DNA of 23,803 nucleotides from Gracilaria domingensis (taxonomy: Eukaryota > Rhodophyta > Florideophyceae > Gracilariales > Gracilariaceae), in assembly GCA_022539475.1 (NCBI GenBank), contig VCMS01000491.1:1-23803 (forward strand). The letters are read 5' to 3'. Below the pieces are notes generated by a model. It worked only from the letters and a program-made list of their open reading frames with translations. It was not told where the DNA came from and searched no databases. Shown piece by piece: positions 11,201 through 21,700 of the stretch. Made by a program: the position numbers and the translations under genes. Each line of letters starts with the position of its first letter. Position 1 is the stretch's first letter.

Positions 11201-12213
11201 AGTTGATGAATTCCCACAGTCGCGCTCGGTTCTCGTCTGAGTTCTCTCCCGTGCTAAACGCCCCTTCCCAGCTCTCCCCCACTCGTAGTACCCTGTTCAC
11301 TCATCGGTTTGCGACAGAGGCGGTAGCGGTTTATTCTGTGTGCGCACGTAAGTCGCTCTGGTTGTCGCTAGCGTATTCGTCGGGTTTTTCTGTTCCTGTG
11401 TCTCTTTCGTTCGCTCTCTTCCGCGTGTCCTGCCGTAGGCTGCTACTAACTTGGCTTATCGATATTTTAGTTTCTCTGTTGTCGTACTCTATTAGCGGAT
11501 CTCCGCTTGTGTCTATTTTCTGCTCGCTATCAGGTCCTGACGCCATCGCGTATCGCCTCATGTTTCCTTTCGTGCCTTGTTGTTTGTGAGTTATATCGCC
11601 AGTGTTTAATTCCCGCGTTCGCCGACCGTTGTCTGTCCGTCGCTGTGAGGTCATTCATTGTTCGTCATCTCATTCTTCTTTGTGATTTGCTTGTATGTAT
11701 GGTAATCGGTCTAAGCGTCTATGGAGCTGAGTATCTTGTTCTTGTGTCTCTATCGCGTCCCGTACATGTGTTGTTTTCGTCGTATTCCACTCTCAAACGT
11801 CTGCTGTTCTGTCGCTGTCTTTCTGGCCAACTGCTCACCTTCTTGTTGTTCCTCTCGTGGCCACCGAGTTGCTCACGTCGTCCGCGTGCGCTTCCTTCTC
11901 GCCCAGCGCACCAGTTCACCCTCCGGAAGAAAACTTTGGCTTTCTACTGGACAATGCTGGAGAACGCGAAGACATGATGAAGACGGTTGCACTCGAGCTG
12001 GAAAGCTTGTTCAAGAGAGTGCGGTTTTTTATTGTGTCTTCTGTTACAAAAGAAATAGCGTTTGAAAGGGCTGTTACGGGGACTCCCCGCTCTGCTCATG
12101 TCTTGTTTACTTCCCCAGCACGGGTCGCAGGCTAGCCTACTAGTACTCGAAGAAAGGTGTTTCTTAGGTCCTCGAGCGAGGCCGTCGTGGGTCCAGCTGT
12201 AGGCACCCCATTG
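11200..12213. other. Pyrimidine-rich segment leading to the T-tract
   Basis: The + strand is dominated by C and T; one line (11221-11280) has 28 C and 10 G. Frames on the + strand are therefore open over 100-150 codons in several phases and read as hydrophobic, Ser/Leu/Cys-rich peptides, which is the expected artefact. The frame ending in TAG at 12133-12135 reads more like a mixed soluble peptide in its last 55 codons and is preceded by a pyrimidine tract and AG at 11901-11909. I consider that too weak for a gene call. Confidence 0.5.
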
Positions 12214-12512
<299 letters not shown>

Positions 12513-12515
12513 TGT

Positions 12516-12533
12516 ATGAGGACACCGCCTCAT
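12516..12533. repeat. Small hairpin abutting the homopolymer tract
   Basis: atgagg (12516-12521) pairs with cctcat (12528-12533) across the 6-base loop acaccg. It can extend by a T-G wobble (12515/12534) and one further pair (12514/12535). On the minus strand it lies immediately before the A-tract. By itself it is within chance; its position is what makes it notable. Confidence 0.45.
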
Positions 12534-12662
12534 GCTAGAGGAGATCGAGAGTAGCGAGGATCTGCTTGACGCGCTGATCTCGGCTCATTTCCTCCAATGG
12601 GGTCTTGTTGTAATGTTCGAAAGAAAGGCGGCCTCGCGAAGGATGTGGTTTAGATGACACGC

Positions 12663-13664
12663 TCAAGCACCACAGGTCAAGCGAATTGTGACGGGCGCGA
12701 AGTGGAGCTCTCGGGCGCGACGTACGCCGATGTGCGCAGATGGTCTGCGTGAGGGTAATTCATACGCGCTCTTGAGCGACCTGTGGCCAGTCCAAGTGGG
12801 CGAGCGCACGTGCCCGTTGCCGTCGAGCAGACGTTTCACGGCTTCAAATGCGCGGTACACAATAATGCGCTCGTGAGTGCCAGCTAGGACAGCCTTGTTC
12901 AGGCGAGCACATATCTCGCAATAATGGGGGCGCGCATAGCGCTCCTGCAGGCGACGCGGTGGTTTGGCAGCAGCTAAAAATCGTCGCCACGTCGTAACGG
13001 TAGCAAAGTAGGTGGAGTCGGTTTGAAAGGCGTAGTGCAAACGCTGATGAATAACAGACAGCGAGCAGTGGTCTCCAGCACGAGGCGCTCGGTTGATGAC
13101 TGCTGAGAAGTTGAGCTGCGTTGCGAACGCGTGACTTGTCCATGAACTTGAGCGCGAGCGGGCGGTTTTGGTGCGGTTGTCGGCAAGGAGAAACTTGGGG
13201 GCGCTTGCCGTGGCGTGAGCAGTCAACGGCCAGGTGCATGGTGGGTGTATCTTGAAAGGAGTAGCTGCAGGGCGAGACCACTGCTGCGCTCCTGCTCGTG
13301 ATGGGTGCAATGACGAGGGGATCTTGGATCGGAGGAATCGGGAGTGGAGGTGAGCTGGAACTAAGTTGCGGTGAGTCTTGAGGTCTATGAACAGTTGGTG
13401 GCGTGAACAAAGGCTTAGATGTTGGCGCGCTGACGGGGTGCAGAAGAACCAGTGGCTGCGGAGGGCAACAATGGAGCTCGAGAATTGGGGCACACATTCA
13501 GAATGGCACTCGCATGCGCGTTGAGCACATCTTTGTTTGAGCACATCGTCTTCTGAGATACAGCAGCTGGTGTAGCCGGTAACTGACGCGCTGCACGCAC
13601 AGGACCCTGTGCTGGTGCATAACTGCGCTGGTGTTTCCACTATCAGTGCAAGATAGAGACGCAT
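12663..13664 (-). CDS. Longest ATG frame, hypothetical protein of 333 residues (doubtful)
   Basis: I do not recognise this protein. It starts at an ATG and ends with TGA. It is Cys-rich in its first 60 residues and basic and Arg/Ser/His-rich throughout, with no signal peptide or membrane segment. One C-x2-C pair occurs at about residue 250 (HYCEIC). Over the last 134 codons I counted, at positions 1, 2 and 3, G 41/34/31, A 25/33/20, C 40/36/47 and T 28/31/36. This is the direction seen in genes but not significant. Against it, a second minus-strand frame of 217 codons (12844-13497) overlaps it in another phase, so the low A/T and G-poor minus strand may explain both. Downstream on its own strand are a small hairpin and the long A-tract, an arrangement that would fit a retro-inserted copy. 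Confidence 0.25.
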   Translation of the reverse strand: MRLYLALIVETPAQLCTSTGSCACSASVTGYTSCCISEDDVLKQRCAQRACECHSECVPQFSSSIVALRSHWFFCTPSARQHLSLCSRHQLFIDLKTHRNLVPAHLHSRFLRSKIPSSLHPSRAGAQQWSRPAATPFKIHPPCTWPLTAHATASAPKFLLADNRTKTARSRSSSWTSHAFATQLNFSAVINRAPRAGDHCSLSVIHQRLHYAFQTDSTYFATVTTWRRFLAAAKPPRRLQERYARPHYCEICARLNKAVLAGTHERIIVYRAFEAVKRLLDGNGHVRSPTWTGHRSLKSAYELPSRRPSAHIGVRRARELHFAPVTIRLTCGA

Positions 13665-14327
13665 AAAGCAGAGTCGGGAACTGCCGTTTCATATCGTCAT
13701 ATCCATATGGAAACTATAAGTCTACATTCGCTCTCAACGAGGTTTCGAAGTATTGTGCCCACCTCGAAGTAAAGCAAATTTCTGGTATATCGGGGTATTT
13801 CGCGGTGTGCTGTGCTTGTGCGCAGAGCACGGTAAGCTGTAGAATCCAGCATTGGTGTAAGCTGTCCGTGCGTTTGAGTGAAGCAGATGAGAGCCTATGC
13901 TTGAGTAAGCATTAACGGTGTGTAGTGCTCACGCTGTCGGATATGCCGCTCCGTTCCACGTGAGGTGAGAGGCCAGACTTAAAGGCGCGAAGAAAAGCAT
14001 TTTCTCCCCTTCTTGGGTGAAGTTTTTCGAGTGGAGTTGTTATATGGTCTCCCCTGGAGACTGAACTTCTCGCTACGCATGAGGTGGATGGGACTTACGA
14101 TATATACGAAGAGCAAAGTCTCGTTAGGACTGTGTGCCTGTTCATCCAGTAATACTCAGCGGGATTTTTGAAAGATTAAGTACGGTCTTCGATAGCAGGG
14201 TTGTCTGCTGCCCTCCCAAAGATAACAACATAATTAAGCTTCTCAAAGGACGGTGTACGGCGACTCAGTCTTGACACGTCCAGAACTGCTGTTAGCTTTG
14301 TTCGTGGAAACACCATTAGAATTCGAC

Positions 14328-14627
14328 TTATGATACGGAATATGTTTTCAGAATTGGCGCAACTGTAATCAGCGGCACTATCATGTAGTACTGGGGTGTG
14401 TTTATGTCCAAAATAGTAGCGGCATAATTTACGAGATCTTGTAGCAGATGGTATTTTCGACGCTCTTCATCTGAGACGACACGAAAGCAATATGATTGCT
14501 CCTCTCTCTCTGCAGTGAAAAAGGAGTCAAAGGCAGAACGAAGCTCACGTTGCATAACTGCGTTCGTTGCGGGTAACTGGATAGTAACAGAGGTCTCTTC
14601 GTCAAAGATGAGTAAGTATGGTCGCAA
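14328..14627 (-). CDS. Possible coding fragment of 99 codons, no ATG start (weak)
   Basis: I do not recognise this. The frame begins directly after an in-frame TAA with a TTG codon, so it would have to be an internal exon or a gene remnant. Its peptide is mixed and acidic (runs such as DEET, AEREEQ, SDEERRKY) with a hydrophobic end. G at codon positions 1, 2 and 3 is 28, 8 and about 19, the strong G1-over-G2 pattern typical of coding DNA. The same frame continued upstream shows no such pattern (G about 28 and 27 over 144 codons). It was picked from many frames, so this may be chance. Confidence 0.13.
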   Translation of the reverse strand: MRPYLLIFDEETSVTIQLPATNAVMQRELRSAFDSFFTAEREEQSYCFRVVSDEERRKYHLLQDLVNYAATILDINTPQYYMIVPLITVAPILKTYSVS

Positions 14628-15936
14628 TTAGTCGGAAGGCATAGTAACAAGTACCAGGTCACTTGGTAAGATGGTTATTGTCTCTAGTGTATCCTCGAAA
14701 TGAGTCTGCGTTTGTCCGAACGTCTTCCACCGAAAGGTTTTGGAAAGTCTGTCAGTCGCACAATTCCGGGAAACATTCTAGGCTCATTATAAAGAAAAGC
14801 CATCCGCCTCAGTAACTAGCCAAATCTTTACGTAGCTACAAGGCAAGACTGTTGTTCTCAGCGGACGACCCTACATATTCGTCTAGCTCTCCGTGGATGT
14901 CCGTATCGCATATTGCAGGAGGTTGTGATTGAGTTACTGTTTCATTATTCAGTTGTTTAAAGCGGAGAAGTAGAGCTTCGGACTAGTTGCTCCGCGCATG
15001 TGCGGACAATTCCAATACTGTTTGGGAAGTTTCTACTTCCCATGAAAGCTGCCCAACTATCCTAGCATTAAAATCAATCGGATAGCATGGGTCCCTGGTC
15101 TTGGATCGGGGAATATGTATTGTGTTTCCTGAGAAAGCGCTGTCTTTGGCTTGACACGTGCACTGAGGCTCGTCTTTAGTGCACTTATGACGGCGTTATG
15201 CGTCCAATTTCGATTCAAACTGAAGAAGACAGTTCTAACCAGTCGCAGTAGAGTGACGATGAGATTAGACGACCCGTGTAAGATTGATCTAGAAAGTAGT
15301 CTCACTGGGCCGCTTTGAATTAACCTGTTATTACTGAGAAGGTACATAGTTAACTATCTCAAGTGGTAGCGATCGGTCCAACGCATCAAAGATTAAATGT
15401 ATGACATTAGGTTGATCCTCAGGCGAGGACGTATTGCGCCACATTGAAAAAAAACGTCAGTAATTTGCTAGTAGTAGGCATGAAGTATTCTTATGCATTC
15501 GAGGAATGTTGGTTTACGTGTTCCTCCTACGTAGAATCAAGCAGCCTTATGAGCTGATTATGAGGTCGTTTTTCGTCCCCTTTGACGAGGGTCAAGTGCT
15601 GAAGAGAGCTGACTGGTGACAACCAGCAGCCGACAGCAGCTCATTAAATGGTTAGTTTGCGTGAAACCTGTTTATGGACTCAGAAGAACGCGCCTGTGTT
15701 CCGGCATGAGACCACAGCAGAACTGTATGCGGGTTGTGTCGCTGGATGTGGGACATAGAAGCTGGGCACGGAACTTTCACGACGTCGTCTAGCGCGGCGG
15801 TAGAGGTAGTTCCGAGAACACTTAAAAGGAGAGAGTCGCGTCGTTTGGTAAGAGGATGCTAGAGTATGGTGGAGTGAATTGGAGAGAGCTAAGATTGCGT
15901 AGTGGGGCGGAGTGAATAGTGACATTTTAAAGCAAA

Positions 15937-16019
15937 TGTGCAAAAGTTGAGGTGCACTTGCGTATTACTCGACTTTGTTCTCCAGTGTTTAGCAACTATT
16001 GCAAGTTGTGCAAAAGTTG
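15937..16019 (+). repeat. 13-bp direct repeat at 70-bp spacing
   Basis: tgtgcaaaagttg occurs at 15937-15949 and again at 16007-16019. The preceding bases also resemble each other (gcaaa and gcaag). I see no third copy. Confidence 0.55.
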
Positions 16020-17034
16020 TCGGTTATTTTGGAGTGGAAGTTTTTGTACGTTCGTTAGGAAATAAAACATTAGGAAGGCTACCAGTTCGGTTTTGACGCG
16101 GGCTTTCTGCGACGTGGAAAGATGCAGTGCGTAAAAGGAGGCGCGTAGATAATTGCTTGACGGATAGTGAAGCAGGCTGGATGAGTTGAAAAGATATTCG
16201 CCTAATGCCTTAACGTACTATGTTGTCACCCAATGATGCGGAAAAGTAAAAGACAAGGTCAATAGAAATGGGTCTGACGGTGACGTTTAGCAGGTTGGAG
16301 AGGACGGTAAGTTTCGTGAATCATGATAGTAGTTGAGCGATATGAAAGAGAATGTCTGTGGCAGCAATGCGATCAAGTGGAAGTAAACTATTGCGTAGGG
16401 GCAACGCATGTACGGATATAGATCTGCAACATTGAGGCCGTTTGTTGGGAGCGTATTATCGCGAATCGATTTGGTCTGGTAAGGGATGGGATGTGGACTC
16501 ACACTGTCCGGCTACTTGGCATTGAGTTAACTGGACTGGTAGTTTCACTCTAAATGGGCGGTTGCTTCCTTGTATTCTCCAGTTGTTATACCCTCAGAAG
16601 GAGTTTACACGTTGATAGGAACAAACTAATTAGGTGTAAAGGCGGACACCGACACAGGGGGGTAAGAGACACGTGCGAATAAAGATTTTCTCTGGACACT
16701 AGTAAATTTATTGAACTTGTGTTTCGCTGCTATTATTTGTAGGCTTGACGTGTACTGCGCTATTTTTAATAAACTGTTTTCCTTGACTGTAATAGACCAA
16801 TAAATATATAAGCGCTATTTCAGCATACTCCGACGGAGACAGCAGCAAAGAGAAACGCGAAGGGAGCAAAAAACAATCACTGTAATGCCGCAGTACTGGG
16901 CCTCCCTTTGGAACAATCCGGTGATTCCATGTTACGGGGTAGGTCGGTTTTGCTTCTGCTGTTCAGTTTCCCCGAGGCTTTTTTCGGACACAGTCCAAGA
17001 AACCACATGGGGGGGGTGGCTGTTTGCCGCTGGA

Positions 17035-17060
17035 GAAAAAAAGACCGGAAACCCGGTCTT
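17035..17060 (-). terminator. Terminator-shaped hairpin plus T-run, significance unknown
   Basis: aagaccgg (17041-17048) and ccggtctt (17053-17060) form a perfect 8-bp stem with a 4-base loop. On the minus strand the stem is followed directly by a run of T. That is the form of a bacterial intrinsic terminator, and a T-run also stops RNA polymerase III. In apparently eukaryotic, gene-poor DNA with no RNA gene recognised upstream, I take it as a structure only. Confidence 0.3.
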
Positions 17061-20000
17061 ACTAGGTGATACTCTATCCGCTCGAAAACTGATCAGCTTC
17101 TAAACCACCGAGACGGAAAGTGCATCACCATTGGGGTATCCTGTCCATGTGTATCCCAGGGTTCTCTTCACTACTCTGTCTATACCGAAGCCAACCATGG
17201 CGAAGAACGTCACGTCGGCTGCAGTGGGCAATGCTGTCTTATGTTGCAGTAGTCCTTTACTTGGGTTAATTAGTATTCAACCCGTGGTGTTCGTCAAAGA
17301 AAACTCTTTTGTCCGATCCGAGGCAAGGCTTGATGCTCCTTTGGTCTTACTACTGGTTTTCAGGTGTGTTGTAACTGTGATGGATGCTACGTTCTTGGGC
17401 GAGCTGGGGTAGTTGCCAAGGGTCCAAAGGTGTCGAAGTTAAGAGGGATATTGAATGCAGATGCTGCCGCTGTCCATGCGTGGTTGTACCATGATGATGG
17501 TGTGCAACAATCTTTGTCTCAAGTTTTTGAGAATTTCGTTCTATCAAGGGTGGCGCGTGATCCCTTGCATGGTTTTTGCAACGTGAAGTCTTCGACTTCA
17601 AGTTGGGGCAGGGATCGGGTTTCTCTTGTCCGGCAATGGCTTGGCGTGCTCATTGGTTGTTAGTCCGGTTTCTGGTAACGGAAATCAAAACGAAATGCGA
17701 ATGGTCGCTGTCTCAGAGTTTTTTGGTTGTTGCTCGGCTAGTTTTTCGTTGCATGACCATTTACGTCAGAAGAAGTTTCCGATAGATTGATAACTGCCAT
17801 GGAACTCACTGTACAATAGAATGAAGCGAGCATCATTGATTATGTCTCTCATATTCTCTTCGGCGACACAAGTGATCCTGATGTCAGAGAACATTCTCAA
17901 CTGAAGTTTGGTTATGGATATTATCGAGGTGTTTTTTTGTATATGCATATCTTTTCGCAGTGGCGCCCGTCAAGTAAAACGTCACTATTACTCATAACGT
18001 TTTGTCAACTGCAAAAGCTGCACCAGAAGTCTTGGGCTTATTGTATAATGAATCTATTAACATTGGGCGTGCAAGGTCGGCGGTAATTTGGCCGGTCCTG
18101 TTTATAACGCTGGTTCGAGAGAGAAGATGAAGAAAGAAGTTGCTGAAACAAGAGCGCTGACATATTAGAGGTTCTCGAGACAACAGGCTCTGCTTGCAAG
18201 GGTGGAGAGCTAAGGGAACAAGTAGAAGTGGCTGTTCAGTAACACGCCAAGAGTTTGAGCAACAGTATCGTCGCATCGAATTGCAATGTTGCTTTTGGTT
18301 ATAGTCGCTACACGTCTATAAAGCACTGTAAGGAGGTTGATATTTTTACAAGAATATATTGAATCTGTCAAAAAGAGGGCATCCTGGCAGTCAACATGAT
18401 AGTGCAAGTTTTTTTGTGGAAGTTGTGCAAGGAGCATGTGTTATTGGGTTGCTGCTTTCTGTGTGTTTCAGATTTTTCGTTGGAGCTAATACGATAAAAA
18501 AATGTTAGCGACCTTAAAGCGACGTTGTTGGAAATGACATCAATGCCAAAAGAAATGACAATGTGACGCAAGAGTCAGGCATGCCAGCCTCGTAGTAGAT
18601 TAGCTACATAAATCAATGATGAGCTGTTCCATATGTTGCTGTGGTTACTCGTTTATAATTATTTGCGAGGATGCAGAGTTGTCCAAGTGATGGAAATAGA
18701 GGTATTGTAAAGAGAAATATACGAAAGATAAAGTAAGTGGGTCTTGAGACTTTTCTAGTTGCGCAGGCAATTTGATATTTGGGACGACCATGATTTGTTG
18801 TGCTTGGGGGAGGACAGTTCAGAACAAAAGAATCATCAACCGGTCTGGAGTAGTGGCTAAAAACACGCAGAAGTATTCCAAGGAACATATTCTCGTCCAT
18901 GCAACTCGGATTGAGACACGGGTGTAACATACCGTGTACTTCATCTAGTGGACAACATAGGTCGGAGATCGAATTGCTGGAGAGGATAAGATCCCCCACG
19001 CGGGATTTATTGCTCGTGAAACTGGCAGTTTTCATCGTAGTGTTCGGTTTCATATGTTTATCGCGGGCATTCGCGGATCAGATGTGTATTAAGTCAGCCT
19101 TCTGCGTCTTCTTTGCTGTAACTGACTGTCGATGAGCAGTTTGCTGGGCTTGTGGCTTGCCAGCAAGTGTCTAGAAATAGGTGAAAATTGGCCGAACGAG
19201 TCATGCTCTTAGTACATGTCGAAACATCGGGAGAGTCACCACGGCTCTTCTAGATAGTGAAATCCTTTGCCTGTCCGGTACGTCGTCGATAGTGGATCTC
19301 GTGACACAACATTCTATGTGAAGCGATGACAACCAAGTGCGAGCATGAAACATATCACGGACTGTTTTGATAAAAGCAATCTAGTAATGCTAATGTAACA
19401 CGAAGTGGCGTAGATGAGTGACGTGATGGAGAAACTTCCGAGACGACGAAGTTGTGCTCCTGTGGTAGACGCAAAGAGAAATCTGCAGATATAAAGAAGC
19501 CAAGGTAGGCCAGTATCGTTGCAAGGTAGACGCAGCTAACTACTTTCGATGGCGGTAGTGAGAAGCCCAGCGCAGGATACGGAATGGTTCCGAGACAGAA
19601 ACACTCTAGCAGCCTTGGAAGGACCAAAAGAGATGCAGCGATGAGAACAGGCGTGCAATTACAAGAAAGAGCTAATAAGTGTGCTGCCAAGCAGAGAAGC
19701 AATGGAAAGTGATAGCGTCTTGATTGAAGAAAGTCGCATCATTCATTGAACTCATCATCAAGGTTGAGCATGCAAGGCAAAACCAGAAGCGTCCAATGAG
19801 CTACATCCCAGAGTAAAAAAGCACAGCATTAGCTGGATGGGCGCGACGACATGGCAACGCTGCGACGTGCTGAACGCAACGGCAGTTGAGGTTATGACTG
19901 GCAAACGGGGACGCATGCATAAAGTCATCGTAGGATGCGAAAAGAACGAAGGCGGGGATCATGCGTGAGCGGTGTCATACGCAGCGCCCTTTTTGAACCC

Positions 20001-20499
20001 GTTACTCGGCAGAAGTTGGACGCACTCGTGGCCGTAATTTTTGAAATATGGGGTTTTCGACATTAGTGGCAAGGAAAAAAGTTGCGGATATTGAGCCAGG
20101 CAAGATAGGCGGAGGAGGTGAGAGAACGACTTGAAGAGCAGCTCGTAATGAGAGCGGCATAGCTACAGGTAATACATGGGTGAGGGAAACAAACTCAAAA
20201 GACACCATCAAACTTGAGATCAGGTCGACGTGAAGAAGAAATACCCAGTAATGTGTATTGTTTAATTTTATTATTTATTTATTGATGCTTTTATACAGCA
20301 AGTCGCCGAGAACGTGATGGCGGCACCCTTTGCCAAAAGAAAAGCGATGAGCGAAGCCCAGTTGGACCTACAGATGAGGATTAGCAAAACGGTGAGGATG
20401 TGAGCGGATGGAAGAGTTCCGCAGTAGATGTACGACAGGCAGCGATGTGAGTATAACATAGAAGGGCGAAACGCATCAGCATTGAGGACGAGGAGCTTC
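17061..20499. other. Gene-less stretch
   Basis: I see no supportable gene. An ATG in good eukaryotic initiation context (ccaaccatggcg, 17197) opens a frame of only 71 codons. About 18000-19900 is purine-rich on the + strand. The minus-strand frames at 18613-19053 and 19355-19702 are Leu/Cys/Ser-rich, with no recognisable domain, and are within chance lengths. Confidence 0.5.
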
Positions 20500-21700
20500 T
20501 CAGAATGTCGTTCGCATCGAATTTGGTGCGCACAATGCCGAGCGCGCGAGCGGAGGGAGAAGAGGCGGTGAAGCCATGTGTAATAACGGGCGCGTTTTAT
20601 TGAACGTGAAGCAATGTGCAATTCCAACGTTGTAGCAAGACGCCAAAATGCAAACAGCGATGAAGTTAATAACGCGGAAGGAGCACATGACGGGAATGTG
20701 TGCGACTGCGACAAGACAAGCGAGTAGTGGTCAGGATACTCGGGAAGGCACCCTTGGAGGCGAGCGCAAGGTTTGAAACATGTCGTGTGGCAGGCAGTTG
20801 AACACGAGCCAGCGGCAGTGCGACCTTTTCTTGACGAAGGAACTTGTATCGGGGAATGGGGGGAAAAAAAAAAAAAATAGAAAGCGGCCCCGCGGGGCGC
20901 GGGGGGGGCCCCCCCACGATACAGAGGCAGGGGACGGGAATGGGGGGGTGATCGAAAGACGGGAAAGGCGGTGAAGGTGCGGGACGCCGGGGAAGGCGCG
21001 TGTGTGTGTGGTGGGGCTCGTCAGAGCGGCACCGAACAGAAGCGCGAACACTCCAGCTAGCGGATGTGGTAGTAAGCCTGAACATGCGCTGCAGGCGTTT
21101 TACACGCGGCGCACGGCGCACAGCGTAGCAGAGCAGGTGCAATGCAGGGCGTGCGAGCTGGGACAGAGCACGAGAGCGTGCAGGCGGAGGCGGTGCGCAG
21201 CATTGGGCGCCTGACACTGGAGACGTTGGCGGCGCGATGAGGCCCGGCGCGCTGGACGGGTCGAACGAGAAGCAAGTGTGCAAGTCAAGCGGTAGCGCCG
21301 TCTCCCATTCGCGTTGAAACGCGCCGTTGCCGTTTCGTGTCTCGCCCGCCTTTCATTGGTCGTTCTCGTCATTCGCAACCATTTGCTTGGGCATGCATTA
21401 GGCGCACGTCTCCTGCTGTTGCGCTTCGAATGCTCGCTACGTGGTCCGTCGTCCGATGTCGCGCCTGCATCCTTCGTCGACTCCTCCAACCCCGGCGCAC
21501 AGCTCTGCTTCGTCTGCTGTCTAGCAATTCTGTCGTAGCCAATTGCGCTTCGCTCGTAAAAATATTCCAGTACTCTCGATTGGAACATACTCTTCGTTCC
21601 ACTTCACACGTGGACATGTACTCATCCGTCGGCCGCGCGAGACACGCCGAATCTACGCCCGCTGTTGCCTTGCTAGGCAATGTACTTTGACGCCCACCAC
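20500..21700. other. GC/CpG-rich island 3 with skew inversion
   Basis: G+C and CpG rise here. From about 20700 to 21300 the + strand is strongly G-rich; line 20941-21000 has 33 G and 9 C. From about 21310 it becomes C- and T-rich; 21481-21540 has 22 C and 10 G. Frames up to 205 codons are open on both strands in overlapping phases, as expected where A and T are scarce. They give Pro/Arg/Ser-rich or Phe-run peptides, so I call no gene. Confidence 0.6.
20858..20915. repeat. Homopolymer and GC-palindrome cluster
   Basis: In 58 bases there are G6 (20858-20863), A14 (20864-20877), the 12-base palindrome gccccgcggggc (20887-20898) and G8 followed by C7 (20901-20915), which can fold on itself. Such sequence is hard to read and assemble, so exact lengths are uncertain. 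Confidence 0.85.

Larger units (their letters stand above)
13665..16884. other. Mostly gene-less stretch
   Basis: I see no reliable gene apart from the weak candidate frame at 14328-14627 and a small direct repeat at 15937-16019. About 15600-16500 is G-rich and C-poor on the + strand. Frames elsewhere are short and scattered on both strands. Confidence 0.5.

Noticed and set aside
17197..17412. 71-codon frame with an ATG in strong eukaryotic context
   Set aside because: It is short, hydrophobic and Leu/Val-rich, with no homology recognised and no clear splice donor to extend it.
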